Source: Chloroflexi bacterium HGW-Chloroflexi-3 (GTDB lineage: Bacteria; Chloroflexota; Anaerolineae; Anaerolineales; Anaerolineaceae). Taken from it: DNA of 64,000 nt. The translations under genes were made by a program, and so were the position numbers. Shown one piece after another: positions 43,875 to 53,328 of this stretch. Numbering within the stretch: position 1 is the first letter of the stretch; the number at the start of each line of letters is the position of its first letter. The stretch covers positions 124,001 to 188,000 of the forward strand of contig PHBX01000006.1 in the NCBI GenBank assembly GCA_002842045.1, written 5' to 3'. The notes beneath the pieces were generated by a model that made no database searches, was not told where the DNA came from, and was given only the letters and a program-made list of their open reading frames with translations.

Positions 43875-43911
43875 AAATCCAGGTTTGAATTTTCTTAAAA
43901 CCTGGATTTTT
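43875..43911 (+). terminator. Terminator of clpC
   Basis: AAATCCAGGTTT (43875-43886) pairs with AAACCTGGATTT (43898-43909), followed by a T-rich stretch. Confidence 0.9.
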
Positions 43912-43996
43912 CTTTCTCAATAAGAATTGAAACTAATGATAAAATTTCTACGCACCACCGAATTCATCATTTTTACTTTTCAAAAATTCAAACTGT

Positions 43997-44025
43997 TTGA
44001 CAGTCACCTTGCCTGTCGTTATACT
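43997..44025 (+). promoter_or_regulatory. Consensus sigma-70-type promoter of gmd operon
   Basis: A perfect TTGACA (43997-44002), a 17-base spacer, and TATACT (44020-44025). Transcription would begin near 44032, giving a leader of about 50 bases that contains the perfect 12-base palindrome CCCATTAATGGG (44055-44066) just before the ribosome site. Confidence 0.8.
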
Positions 44026-44081
44026 TGATTTCAACTTGAAAATAGACTATTACCCCCATTAATGGGTTTGAGGAGGTTTCT

Positions 44082-45152
44082 TTGAAAAAAGCACTTATCA
44101 CAGGAATAACTGGTCAGGATGGTTCATATTTAGCCGAACTCTTATTAGCTAAAGGATATGAAGTTCATGGATTAATCCGTCGAGCCAGCACTTTCAACAC
44201 ACGTCGTATTGACCATATCTATCATGATCCGCATAATACTGGTGAGGAGGTTAAATTAACGCTCCACTATGGTGACGTATCTCATTCAGAAGCACTTCTG
44301 GATGTTATTTACAACATCCGACCTGAAGAGGTTTATAACCTTGCAGCACAAAGCCACGTTCGGGTAAGTTTTGACATGCCTGAATATACTGGTGATGTAA
44401 CCGGACTTGGGACCATAAGAATTCTGGAAGCGATTAGAAAAAGTGGCGTGAAAGCCAGATTTTATCAGGCTTCTTCCAGTGAATTATTTGGTTCTTCGCA
44501 ACCACCCCAAAATGAAGATACCCCATTCCGCCCTCAAAGCCCCTATGCAGCTGCAAAATTGTATTCATATTGGGTAACAAAACAATACAGGGATGGATAT
44601 GATATTTTTGCCAGTAATGGGATCTTGTTCAATCACGAATCGCCCCGTCGTGGAGAAACTTTCGTGACCCGAAAAATCACCCGTGCATTAGCCAATATTG
44701 TAAAAGGCACTCAAAAACATCTGTATCTCGGGAATTTAGACGCCAAACGCGATTGGGGGTATGCCCCTGATTACGTTGCTGCAATGTGGAAAATGATGCA
44801 ACATGACGAAGCTGGGGATTTTGTGATCGGAACTGGCGAAGCCCATTCTGTACGTGAATTTCTGGATGAATCATTTGGTTATCTGAATCTTGATTGGCAT
44901 GAATATGTTCGCATCGATCCACGCTATTTTCGACCCAATGAAGTCGACTATTTGTTGGCAGATCCCTCAAAGGCAATCCGGGAAATTGGCTGGACACCAC
45001 GGGTTTCTTTCAAAGAATTGGTCAGAATTATGGTCGACGCAGATATGGAATTGGTTGATTTAGAATCTCCAGGTGAAGGTAAATCTCTTCTCGAAAAACA
45101 TCATGGCCGTTGGCATCGTTGGGATAGCCAGGTAGTCAGCATGGACCGCTAA
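44082..45152 (+). CDS. gmd: GDP-mannose 4,6-dehydratase
   Basis: A 356-residue short-chain dehydrogenase/reductase. The NADP-binding loop is [19 protein letters not shown], followed by [18 protein letters not shown] typical of GMD, and the catalytic [12 protein letters not shown] (Tyr-x3-Lys). It makes GDP-4-keto-6-deoxymannose, the precursor of GDP-fucose or GDP-rhamnose for surface glycans. The start is TTG 44082 with AGGAGG five bases before. The phosphatase gene follows one base after the stop. Confidence 0.96.
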   Translation: MKKALITGITGQDGSYLAELLLAKGYEVHGLIRRASTFNTRRIDHIYHDPHNTGEEVKLTLHYGDVSHSEALLDVIYNIRPEEVYNLAAQSHVRVSFDMPEYTGDVTGLGTIRILEAIRKSGVKARFYQASSSELFGSSQPPQNEDTPFRPQSPYAAAKLYSYWVTKQYRDGYDIFASNGILFNHESPRRGETFVTRKITRALANIVKGTQKHLYLGNLDAKRDWGYAPDYVAAMWKMMQHDEAGDFVIGTGEAHSVREFLDESFGYLNLDWHEYVRIDPRYFRPNEVDYLLADPSKAIREIGWTPRVSFKELVRIMVDADMELVDLESPGEGKSLLEKHHGRWHRWDSQVVSMDR

Positions 45153-45153
45153 T

Positions 45154-45639
45154 ATGTCAAAAGAGAGATACATTCTTTTCGTTTGTACTGCCAATCAATG
45201 TCGCTCCCCCATGGCTGAAGCAATGATGAAAGATTATATTAAAAGGATGGATCTCCCAACCAATTGGATCGTTCAATCTGCGGGTACGTGGGCTGAAAAT
45301 GGTCATCCCGCCACCCTTTCAGGTGTCAAAGCTATGGCTCATCGCGGATTGGATACCAGTTTGCATCAATCACAAGCCATCACAAAAGATATGTTAAATC
45401 AGTTTGATTTGATTCTAACTATGGAATCAGGTCATAAAGAAGCCATACAAATTGAATTTCCTGAATTTTCAAGAAAAGTGTTCATGTTATCAGAAATGTC
45501 TGGGAGTGCGATCAACATTGAGGATCCCATAGGTGGAACATTTGAGAATTATTTGAACACTGCGAATGAAATTGAAGAATGGATCAGCAAAGGGATCCCC
45601 AATATACTACAGATTTTGAATTATCCAGAATATAAATAA
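45154..45639 (+). CDS. Low-molecular-weight protein tyrosine phosphatase
   Basis: A 161-residue protein with the P-loop VCTANQCRSPMAEAM (C-x5-R-S) at about residue 10 and the general-acid Asp in IEDPIGGT (about 128). It hydrolyses phosphotyrosine. Next to gmd it may, like Wzb, regulate glycan export, but no tyrosine kinase is seen in the window; an arginine phosphatase role is also possible. Confidence 0.9.
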   Translation: MSKERYILFVCTANQCRSPMAEAMMKDYIKRMDLPTNWIVQSAGTWAENGHPATLSGVKAMAHRGLDTSLHQSQAITKDMLNQFDLILTMESGHKEAIQIEFPEFSRKVFMLSEMSGSAINIEDPIGGTFENYLNTANEIEEWISKGIPNILQILNYPEYK

Positions 45640-45672
45640 TTCATTAAGATATCGATACAAAAGTGAGGATTT

Positions 45673-45993
45673 ATGGGGAAAGACATCAAACAATTAACGG
45701 ATGAGATGCATCATTTTGTTTCTTCGAAAGGCTGGTATATGCCGGATAGCAAGCGACCGCAAACACCTAAAAATATTGCCATTTCCCTGGTATTGGAAGC
45801 AAATGAAGTCCTGGAACACTTTCAATGGAGCGAAAACGATTATGATAAAGAAAAATTAGAAGGTGAAGTAGCCGATGTTGCTCTTTACCTCTTTCAACTC
45901 TGTCAAATCTGTAAGATAGACCTGGAAAATGCTATTCATCAGAAACTCAAACAGAATTACGGACGTCAATGGGACCAAAATACGGTAAAATAG
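45673..45993 (+). CDS. MazG-like nucleotide pyrophosphohydrolase
   Basis: A 106-residue all-helical protein of the dCTPase/RS21-C6 type. The metal-binding motif is split as EANEVLEHFQW (Glu-x2-Glu) and EGEVADVALYLFQLC (Glu-x3-Asp). These enzymes hydrolyse nucleoside triphosphates, often modified or dCTP-like, to monophosphates. It sits 33 bases after the phosphatase gene. Confidence 0.9.
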   Translation: MGKDIKQLTDEMHHFVSSKGWYMPDSKRPQTPKNIAISLVLEANEVLEHFQWSENDYDKEKLEGEVADVALYLFQLCQICKIDLENAIHQKLKQNYGRQWDQNTVK

Positions 45994-46016
45994 CACGTAT
46001 TCTAAAAGGATAAACT

Positions 46017-46559
46017 ATGAAAATCACCATATTCGGAGGCTCATCTCCCCTTCCAGAAAGTAATGAATATCAATTTGCCTACAATCTTGGGCGGGCGCTA
46101 GCCAAAACCGGTCATACTGTGCTAACAGGTGGCTATATGGGAACCATGGAAGCATCATCGAAAGGCGCAGCTGATGGAGGTGGACATGTGATTGGAGTCA
46201 CCTGTGAGGAAATTGAACGCTGGCGGAAGCGCTCACACAATCCATGGGTAAATGAAGAGTGGAAGCTGCAGACATTACATGAACGTATGATCAGGTTGAT
46301 TGATTCGTGTGACACAGCTATCGCCCTACCTGGTGGTCCCGGTACCCTGGCTGAAATCGTTCTGATGTGGAACAGAATTCAAATCGAAGCAATCCCTTCA
46401 GTCCCAATCATTCTGGTTGGAGACGAATGGAAGAAAATCTTTTCATTGTTTTACCAGGAGCTTAACGGATACATTCCTCCCTCCAGTATGGAGACTATAA
46501 AATTTGCCAATACGATCGAAGAAATCATTTCTTTTTTACCACTTGAAACAAGAATTTAA
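46017..46559 (+). CDS. LOG family / TIGR00725-type nucleotide-binding protein
   Basis: A 180-residue Rossmann-type protein with TIFGGSSPLP at the start, TGGYMGTMEASSKGA and the LOG signature PGGPGTLAEIVLMW (about residue 103). True LOG enzymes release cytokinin bases from nucleotides; many bacterial members are simply nucleotide-5'-monophosphate nucleosidases. It follows the MazG-like gene by 23 bases, so a nucleotide-cleaning pair is plausible. Confidence 0.88.
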   Translation: MKITIFGGSSPLPESNEYQFAYNLGRALAKTGHTVLTGGYMGTMEASSKGAADGGGHVIGVTCEEIERWRKRSHNPWVNEEWKLQTLHERMIRLIDSCDTAIALPGGPGTLAEIVLMWNRIQIEAIPSVPIILVGDEWKKIFSLFYQELNGYIPPSSMETIKFANTIEEIISFLPLETRI

Positions 46560-46591
46560 TCCCATCAAAACACACAGGAAAGAAGCAAAAC

Positions 46592-48025
46592 GTGAGCGAA
46601 GAAAAACTCCCCAAACAAAGTGAAAATTTTTCAGAATGGTACAACCAGCTTATCCAGCGCGCTGAATTAGCCGATTATGCCCCTGTAAGAGGTTGTATGG
46701 TGGTGCGACCATATGGTTGGGCACTCTGGGAAAATATACAAAAAGCATTGGATAAACGATTCAAAGAGACCGGTCATGTTAATGCAGCTTTTCCCATGTT
46801 CATTCCTATGTCTTTTTTGGAAAAAGAAAAAGAACATGTAGAGGGATTTTCTCCTGAATTAGCAATTGTAACTATTGGTGGAGGTCAGACACTGGAAGAA
46901 CCATTGGTTGTTCGCCCAACATCTGAAACTATTATTGGCCATATGTATTCCAAATGGGTTAAATCTTATCGTGATTTACCCATCCTCATCAATCAATGGG
47001 CAAATGTGGTTCGATGGGAAATGCGCACCAGAATGTTCCTGAGGACCCTTGAATTTTATTGGCAGGAAGGACATACTGCCCATGAAACAGCAGAAGAAGC
47101 TGAAGAAGAAACATTGAAAATCTTGAATTTATATGCTGACTTTGCTATAAACGAAGCTGCAGTTCCAGTTATTCCTGGCATTAAATCAGAAGCAGAAAAA
47201 TTTGCCGGCGCAAACAAGTCTTATACCATTGAAGCGATGATGCTGGATACAAAAGCCTTACAGTCTGGAACATCGCATAATTTGGGTCAAAACTTCGCAA
47301 AAGCCTTTGAGATTCAATATCTTGATCGAAATAATGAACTGCAATATGCCTGGACAACCTCATGGGGTGTATCGACCCGTTTTGTCGGTGCCATCATTAT
47401 GTCACACGGTGATGACCAGGGATTAATTCTTCCTCCCCGCCTGGCACCTATACAAATTGTAATTGTGCCAATTTTCAAAAATGAAGATGATCGCGATAAG
47501 GTAATGGAGGTCGTCAGGAATCTTGAAAAAGAACTTTCTCAATTCAGGGTGAAAGTCGATGACCGTGATAATTTAACCCCCGGGTTTAAATTTAACGATT
47601 GGGAATTACGCGGTGTTCCGCTGCGTATTGAGATTGGTCCTCGTGATGTGGATAATCACACTGTTGTGGTTGCTCAGAGAGATATTCCGGGGAAAAGTGG
47701 AAAATTATTCCTCCCCATGGAAAATCTTGCCAGCCAACTTGAAACTATCCTGAACGATTTCCATAACCGCCTACTCAAAAAAGCAACAGACTTCCGTGAA
47801 AGTCATATTTTTGAGCCAAAGGACTATACAGAATTTCAGGAAATTGTTCAAAATGGTTGGGCTTATGCTTATTGGTGCGGAGATACAGTTTGTGAAACAG
47901 CCATAAAAAATGAAACCAAAGCGACTACTCGTTGCCGCCCTTTAGGCCAGGAAAAATCCGATGGGAAATGTATTTATTGCGGAAAACACGCAGAATATAA
48001 AACCTATTTTGCCAAAGCATATTAA
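46592..48025 (+). CDS. proS: Prolyl-tRNA synthetase, archaeal/eukaryotic type
   Basis: A 477-residue class II synthetase without the insertion domain of the E. coli type. Motif 1-2 region includes VRPTSETIIGHMYSKW and RWEMRTRMFLRTLEFYWQEG; motif 3 lies in the later VVRNLEKELSQF-to-GVPLRIEIGPRD part with the anticodon domain. A C-terminal zinc-binding block with WCGDTVCE, TRCRPL and CIYCGKHAEY ends in AKAY. The start is GTG 46592. It charges tRNA-Pro, one copy of which is at 18253. Confidence 0.96.
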   Translation: MSEEKLPKQSENFSEWYNQLIQRAELADYAPVRGCMVVRPYGWALWENIQKALDKRFKETGHVNAAFPMFIPMSFLEKEKEHVEGFSPELAIVTIGGGQTLEEPLVVRPTSETIIGHMYSKWVKSYRDLPILINQWANVVRWEMRTRMFLRTLEFYWQEGHTAHETAEEAEEETLKILNLYADFAINEAAVPVIPGIKSEAEKFAGANKSYTIEAMMLDTKALQSGTSHNLGQNFAKAFEIQYLDRNNELQYAWTTSWGVSTRFVGAIIMSHGDDQGLILPPRLAPIQIVIVPIFKNEDDRDKVMEVVRNLEKELSQFRVKVDDRDNLTPGFKFNDWELRGVPLRIEIGPRDVDNHTVVVAQRDIPGKSGKLFLPMENLASQLETILNDFHNRLLKKATDFRESHIFEPKDYTEFQEIVQNGWAYAYWCGDTVCETAIKNETKATTRCRPLGQEKSDGKCIYCGKHAEYKTYFAKAY

Positions 48026-48061
48026 TCTGATTCAAGGTTCTCCAAAGTAGAGATCACTGGA

Positions 48062-48877
48062 ATGCCTGCAATTCATATTGATCGGTTGGTTCAACAAATC
48101 CAGATAATATTTGAGCCAGAATCACCTGGTACAATTTTCCGTGAAAATTTCAGGTCTTTGCTGGATGTACATGCAAATCTTGCGTATCGAGCAGGAGTTG
48201 AGATTCAACGAAAATCATTAGTCCCAAAATTACATCTGGCTCCAATCGTAATGCATCATCTACAACAACAATTTTTATTATTGGCCAAAACGAAACCTGA
48301 ATTAGCACTTGAATATGCAGACCAACTCTGGTTAGAAGATTTGTTTGAAGCCAGGTTCTTTTCCTCTGTAATTCTTGGCGCATTACCTGTTGCTTACAAC
48401 AGTGAGATCATCGAACGATTCGTTGCCTGGGGATCCAAAACCTCAGATAAAGAAATCCATCAAGTTTTATTTAAATACGGTACACAAACGATCAAACAAT
48501 CGAGTTCTACGAAATGGTTAGATACTATTCAGACCTGGGTAGATTCAGCCGATGTACCTAAGGCAATTACTGCAATATATGCACTACAAACCATAATAAA
48601 TGATCCGTCATTTATTAATCTGCCAAAAGTTTTTAGTATCTTAACCCGTCTGTTTTCTATGAACAACCGGAAGATTATAACAGGTTTAACATTGTTGGTT
48701 GATGATCTTGCGTTAACAAATCCAACCGAAACATCACATTATTTAACAAATTTATTATTGAGCTCTTCATATTCCACCCCCAAACAAATTATCAGAAAAT
48801 GTATAAAATCGTTTCCTGTAGATGAACAAAAAAAACTTAGGATAGCATTATCAAATATTTCTGACCAGGAAACCTGA
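48062..48877 (+). CDS. Hypothetical all-helical protein
   Basis: A 271-residue protein I do not recognise. It lacks a signal peptide or membrane segment and is predicted by eye to be helical throughout, with repeating amphipathic stretches of about 35-40 residues reminiscent of HEAT/AlkD-like repeats. It follows proS by 36 bases on the same strand, with no strong ribosome site. No catalytic motif is evident. Confidence 0.6.
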   Translation: MPAIHIDRLVQQIQIIFEPESPGTIFRENFRSLLDVHANLAYRAGVEIQRKSLVPKLHLAPIVMHHLQQQFLLLAKTKPELALEYADQLWLEDLFEARFFSSVILGALPVAYNSEIIERFVAWGSKTSDKEIHQVLFKYGTQTIKQSSSTKWLDTIQTWVDSADVPKAITAIYALQTIINDPSFINLPKVFSILTRLFSMNNRKIITGLTLLVDDLALTNPTETSHYLTNLLLSSSYSTPKQIIRKCIKSFPVDEQKKLRIALSNISDQET

Positions 48878-48929
48878 TTTTCTTAATTTTATTGTTTTCA
48901 AAAATAGAAACCGTTATTCCCCCCGAATC

Positions 48930-48953
48930 TATAGCCCTGAATTTATAGCCCTG
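48930..48953 (+). repeat. Two direct copies of TATAGCCCTG upstream of rpsO
   Basis: TATAGCCCTG occurs at 48930-48939 and again at 48944-48953, a 14-base period. It lies immediately before a TATAAT box near 48976 and about 110 bases before rpsO, so it may bind a regulator, or be a chance duplication. Confidence 0.45.
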
Positions 48954-49063
48954 TACTTTGGCTGGAATTCTTGATATAATTCTCAATCAGTGACTGGTCC
49001 TATATCCGGAATAATCTGGGTGTATGGAGACCTGCATAAAATAAATTTTAAGGAGCACATGTC

Positions 49064-49336
49064 ATGTCATTAACATTAGAACAAAAAACCGCGATTATCG
49101 ATCAATTTTCTCGCCATGAAGGCGATACTGGTTCACCAGAAGTTCAGATTGCATTATTAACAACTCGCATCAAAGAACTCACCGAGCATCTTCGTGCTCA
49201 CAAACATGATGAATCTTCCCGCCGAGGATTGTTGAAATTGGTCGGAAAACGACGTCGTTTGCTAGCTTATCTTCGCGCCAGTGATTTTGGCCGATTCAGT
49301 GCAGTAGTAGAAAAACTAAGTCTGCGCGCAAAGTAA
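49064..49336 (+). CDS. rpsO: 30S ribosomal protein S15
   Basis: A 90-residue protein of the exact family length. It has the conserved [19 protein letters not shown] and [18 protein letters not shown] (about 63-80), which bind the 16S rRNA three-way junction. AAGGAG precedes the ATG. The pnp gene follows, the classical rpsO-pnp arrangement. Confidence 0.98.
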   Translation: MSLTLEQKTAIIDQFSRHEGDTGSPEVQIALLTTRIKELTEHLRAHKHDESSRRGLLKLVGKRRRLLAYLRASDFGRFSAVVEKLSLRAK

Positions 49337-49348
49337 GTTTATCGCGAG

Positions 49349-49380
49349 AATGGAAAAGCAAATCAAATTACTTTTCCATT
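49349..49380 (+). other. Hairpin in the rpsO-pnp gap
   Basis: AATGGAAAAG (49349-49358) and CTTTTCCATT (49371-49380) form a 10-bp stem with a 12-base loop, lacking a clean T run. A second weaker hairpin CAGGTT/AACCTG lies at 49397-49417. These are likely mRNA processing or attenuation sites before pnp. Confidence 0.55.
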
Positions 49381-49491
49381 TCTATGAATCAACTCGCAGG
49401 TTGGGTATTGAAACCTGTTCAGAACATTTGTAGTTCTGGATAATTTTCAGTTCCTGACCAGGCGGGACATTTTAGTTAAGAGGGAAAAAGT

Positions 49492-51738
49492 ATGAAACCC
49501 GAAAGTAAGTCTTTTAGCGTCCCCATGGGGGAAACCGTAATAACCATTGAAACTGGAAAGCTTGCTCTCCAAGCTGGTGGAGCAGTAACAATCACTTGTG
49601 GAGAAACAATGATTTTTGCTGCAGCAACAATGGATAAACAACCGAAAGAAAGTACTGATTTCTTTCCTTTGACCATTGATTATGAAGAACGAATGTACGC
49701 TGGTGGCCGCATACCTGGTTCATTCTTCCGAAGGGAAGGTCGTCCCAGCACTGATGCCATTTTGTTGGCCAGACTAACTGACCGACCGATACGCCCATTG
49801 TTCTCAAAAGATATGCGCAATCCTGTCCAGATTATCATGGTTTCGTTTTCATCAGACGGCATTAATCCAATCGATATCTTGGGTATTAATGCTGCTTCTG
49901 CGGCATTGACTATTTCAGATATCCCCTGGAGTGGTCCGATTGGTGCTGTACGCGTAGGCCGTATTGATGGAAAATTTATTGTTAATCCAACATTCCAACA
50001 AATAGAAGAATCCGATCTGGATCTGCGTGTTGCTGGAACTAAAGAAGCCATTTCTATGGTCGAATGTGGAGCAAATGAGATTCCCGATGATGTTATGGTG
50101 GAAGCACTTGCATTTGCCCACGAAGCTATCCAGCAAATCATCGATCTCCAATTGAAAATGGCTGCTGATATTGGCAAACCAAAAACTGTTGTTCCATTAT
50201 TCCCTGCTGATGAGAGTCTTGTCAGCAAAGTGGAAGCTCGTGTAGCGATAGACATTGAAAATGCGCTGGCATCGCCGCACACCAAAGCAGAATTGAACAC
50301 AGCGATAGACGAATTAAAAGCAAAAATGATTGAGGAATTTGCTAGTGAGGATGAATCCCTTTCTGGTGCTGTTTCAGAAGCATTTGAAGTGAGCTACAAA
50401 CATGTCGTTCGCAAAAGAATTCTGGATCTGGGTTTTCGCCCGGATGGTAGAAATCCGGAAGAAATTCGCCCAATATGGTGTGAAGTGGGATATAGCCCGC
50501 GTGCACATGGTTCAGCCATTTTCACGCGTGGTGAAACACAAGCGTTGACATTAGCCACACTTGGAACACCTCGAGAAGCCCAGGAAATGGATACCCTGGC
50601 ACCCATGGAAAATAAACGCTATATGCATCATTACAATTTTCCTCCTTATTCCACCGGGGAAGTTAAACCCTTGCGTGGTCAATCCAGACGGGAAATTGGT
50701 CATGGCGCATTAGCAGAACGCGCATTGGTTCCTGTAATTCCCGATGAAGCTGATTTTCCATATACAATTCGTCTGGTGAGTGAAATCCTTGCATCCAATG
50801 GATCCAGCTCAATGGCATCGGTTTGTGGATCTACCTTAGCTTTAATGGACACTGGTGTCCCGATCAAAGCTCCTGTAGCTGGTGTGGCCATGGGATTAAT
50901 CAAAGATAATGAAAAATTTGCAATTCTTACTGACATCCAGGGATTGGAGGATCACCTTGGTGATATGGATTTCAAAGTTGCCGGAACTAGCGCAGGCATC
51001 ACAGCTTTACAAATGGATATCAAGATTGCTGGTATCACACCAGAAATCATGTCTAAAGCGCTAAAACAAGCCTATCAAGCCCGGCTATCTATCCTTGATA
51101 AAATGCTTGAAGTAATCGCAGTACCCAATACTATTCTGAAACCTCATGCTCCTAAGATAACGATCGTAAAAGTCCCTGTTGACAAAATTGGCGCAATTAT
51201 TGGTCCAGGCGGAAAAAATATCCGTGCCTTGCAAGAAGAAACCAATACGAAGATTGATATTGGCGAAGATGGTAGCGTCTTCATTGCAGCAGCGGAAGGA
51301 TACGGCGCTGATATTGCTCGCGAGAGAATCGAAGCACTCATTGAAACACCTCAAATTGGCAGAATTTACACCGGAAAAGTCGTTCGCACTGTTGACTTTG
51401 GCGCATTTGTAGAAATCATTCCAGGAACAGATGGATTGGTCCACATCTCCCAATTGGACACAGAACGCGTCAATTCTGTGGAAGACATCGTCAGTGTCGG
51501 TGATGAGATCACCGTCATGATCACTGACATTGATAGCAATGGCAAAATCCGGCTTTCAAGACAGGCTGTTTTGGAAGGTTGGACCGTTGATGAAGCCAAA
51601 GAACGTGATCGTGGCGGAAAACCATCGGGAGGACGTCCAGGTGGACAAAATAGAGGTGGTGACCGCAACAATCGTGGCGATCGGGGCGGAAACCGTGATA
51701 ACCGCTCAGGGAATCGCGGCGGACAAAACAGATACTAA
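49492..51738 (+). CDS. pnp: Polyribonucleotide nucleotidyltransferase
   Basis: A 748-residue PNPase: two RNase PH domains (FFPLTIDYEERMYAGGRIPG in the first; RGETQALTLATLGTPREAQEM in the second), a KH domain with IGAIIGPGGKNIRALQEET (about 565) and an S1 domain with YTGKVVRTVDFGAFVEIIPG (about 625). The last about 45 residues are an Arg/Gly/Asn-rich tail, probably disordered and RNA-binding. It degrades RNA by phosphorolysis. Confidence 0.98.
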   Translation: MKPESKSFSVPMGETVITIETGKLALQAGGAVTITCGETMIFAAATMDKQPKESTDFFPLTIDYEERMYAGGRIPGSFFRREGRPSTDAILLARLTDRPIRPLFSKDMRNPVQIIMVSFSSDGINPIDILGINAASAALTISDIPWSGPIGAVRVGRIDGKFIVNPTFQQIEESDLDLRVAGTKEAISMVECGANEIPDDVMVEALAFAHEAIQQIIDLQLKMAADIGKPKTVVPLFPADESLVSKVEARVAIDIENALASPHTKAELNTAIDELKAKMIEEFASEDESLSGAVSEAFEVSYKHVVRKRILDLGFRPDGRNPEEIRPIWCEVGYSPRAHGSAIFTRGETQALTLATLGTPREAQEMDTLAPMENKRYMHHYNFPPYSTGEVKPLRGQSRREIGHGALAERALVPVIPDEADFPYTIRLVSEILASNGSSSMASVCGSTLALMDTGVPIKAPVAGVAMGLIKDNEKFAILTDIQGLEDHLGDMDFKVAGTSAGITALQMDIKIAGITPEIMSKALKQAYQARLSILDKMLEVIAVPNTILKPHAPKITIVKVPVDKIGAIIGPGGKNIRALQEETNTKIDIGEDGSVFIAAAEGYGADIARERIEALIETPQIGRIYTGKVVRTVDFGAFVEIIPGTDGLVHISQLDTERVNSVEDIVSVGDEITVMITDIDSNGKIRLSRQAVLEGWTVDEAKERDRGGKPSGGRPGGQNRGGDRNNRGDRGGNRDNRSGNRGGQNRY

Positions 51739-51863
51739 ATCTATTGCACAATTTTCAAATTAAGAAACTTTCTTGTATTGAATTTTCTCTGCAATTTGAA
51801 GAATCTAAACCAATACAGTTATAAAAAAACCTCCTGTATGGAGTCGGTAGTTTAAGAAAATAT

Positions 51864-51895
51864 CAAAGCGGTGAAGAAAAGAACTCACCGCTTTG
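51864..51895 (-). terminator. Hairpin terminator of the EcsC/zinc-ribbon gene
   Basis: CAAAGCGGTGA (51864-51874) pairs perfectly with TCACCGCTTTG (51885-51895). On the minus strand it is followed by ATATTTTCTT, a fair T-rich tail. It lies 28 bases after the stop at 51923. Confidence 0.7.
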
Positions 51896-51922
51896 TGCTT
51901 ACTGCTTATATTGTTTTTTTGA

Positions 51923-52942
51923 TTATTCAATACCAATAACTATGTCACCGACATCAAATGGGTCGCCACATTCTGGGCAGAACTTTGGAGGGCGAGTTTT
52001 ATCATCCGGTTCCCAACTGCATTTGTCACATTTGTATTGTGGTATCCCAGCGGGTTTTGCCCTTCCACATTCAGGGCAGAATTTACCTTTGTTGTCCAAA
52101 CCACAAGTACATATCCAATAATTTGTCGCAACAGCCTCATTTGCCACTTCAACTATCTCACCTTCTATTTCTGATTCTTCCACGTCTACGGCAATAGCAG
52201 CTTCGTATTCGGCAAACTCTTCCGGCGACATATGAGCCAATGTTGAGAGATGGCTCTTAAGCCTATGAGCCATTGGCTTAAACGTTACCAGTGTGAGCCC
52301 ACCAGAGACAGCTCCTCCAAGTATTGGCACAGCTTTTGATACTCCCTTGGCAAATGTTTCCTTCACCATTTTTTGCCCCAACATTGCCGCAATTTTCTTC
52401 ACAATTGGATAATACCAAGTCTTAGTAAGTGCTTTGGTAGCAATCTTTTTTGTAACAGCCCTCATTGCTGTTTCACCGAACAACTTGGTCACGACTTTGT
52501 TAGCGGCTCCTACTCCAAACATCACGCCGATAAACAAAATTAGTTGAGACTCCGTTTCTGTATCAAGCTTAGAAGATTCGGTAAATATTTCGGTCCAACC
52601 GTAGATGTATGCCAATTCTTGTGCAATGCGGATAACAAATCCGTAGAACTGCACCAAGTCAGCGGGGATAGTAGCCGCTATAGCAAACCCACCTGGTATG
52701 CCTGCAGCTGTAGATATTGTGGTTACTCTGATGGTTTCTGCATTTATCACAGCGTTTGCTAGACTATCCAGTTTTGCGATCGGAATGCCAGCATGAAGCG
52801 TTCCCTCAACGATAGCTTTTTGCAACTGCCTGTGAGTACACAGCTTTTTTAGGTTCTTAGTCAGAAACTCTTCTCGATTGATATGAACAAGTGGGAGTTT
52901 TGACGCACTCTCAATAACAGTGGTAAATGATGGTTGATCCAT
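51923..52942 (-). CDS. EcsC-like protein with C-terminal zinc ribbons
   Basis: A 339-residue protein. Residues about 20-240 look like an EcsC-type domain rich in Ala/Gly helices (GIPGGFAIAATIPADLVQFY and GAANKVVTKLFGETAMRA). The C-terminal about 75 residues hold two zinc modules: WICTCG-to-FCPECG and a rubredoxin-like YKCDKCSWEPDD-to-FCPECGDP. EcsC proteins are poorly understood and the fusion suggests a metal- or membrane-linked sensor. It is alone, with about 390 bases of non-coding DNA upstream, a setting unlike the packed neighbours. Confidence 0.75.
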   Translation of the reverse strand: MDQPSFTTVIESASKLPLVHINREEFLTKNLKKLCTHRQLQKAIVEGTLHAGIPIAKLDSLANAVINAETIRVTTISTAAGIPGGFAIAATIPADLVQFYGFVIRIAQELAYIYGWTEIFTESSKLDTETESQLILFIGVMFGVGAANKVVTKLFGETAMRAVTKKIATKALTKTWYYPIVKKIAAMLGQKMVKETFAKGVSKAVPILGGAVSGGLTLVTFKPMAHRLKSHLSTLAHMSPEEFAEYEAAIAVDVEESEIEGEIVEVANEAVATNYWICTCGLDNKGKFCPECGRAKPAGIPQYKCDKCSWEPDDKTRPPKFCPECGDPFDVGDIVIGIE

Positions 52943-53328
52943 TATGATCCCTCCTTAAATTATTATTGCGTTGCTGGCGAAACTTGTTGTGCGAATTAAG
53001 TTGTTTCATAATAAGACGTGTAATTTCCGCGAGTAATCTGGAATTTGATTGCATTAAAATATAATAAAAAAAATTCGTAAGCTATCTATAGTTTATTATA
53101 GCTTTACATATTTGTTCATGCCACACCTTTGGAAAATCGCATTTTACAATGGGAATAAGGGTTCATCAAATTATTAAGGAATGTGACTGCACACACTTTA
53201 TTTGCTCTTCCGACCATACACATGCTCAAATAATAATTCTATCTGTAACAGCAGTATCGTCGTTTGGTTTCTTATGTCACAACTCCATACGGAAGGTTTT
53301 TTATTTTCCCTACCTAGAGAGATCCGTT
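52943..53328. other. Non-coding stretch upstream of the EcsC/zinc-ribbon gene
   Basis: About 386 bases between the EcsC-like start and the murE stop. It includes the minus-strand ribosome site GGAGGGATC before 52942, an AT-rich run at 53050-53075 that could hold the promoter, and the inverted repeat AAGCTAT/ATAGCTT (53079-53085 and 53098-53104). The short frames here look random. I saw no RNA gene. Confidence 0.5.
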
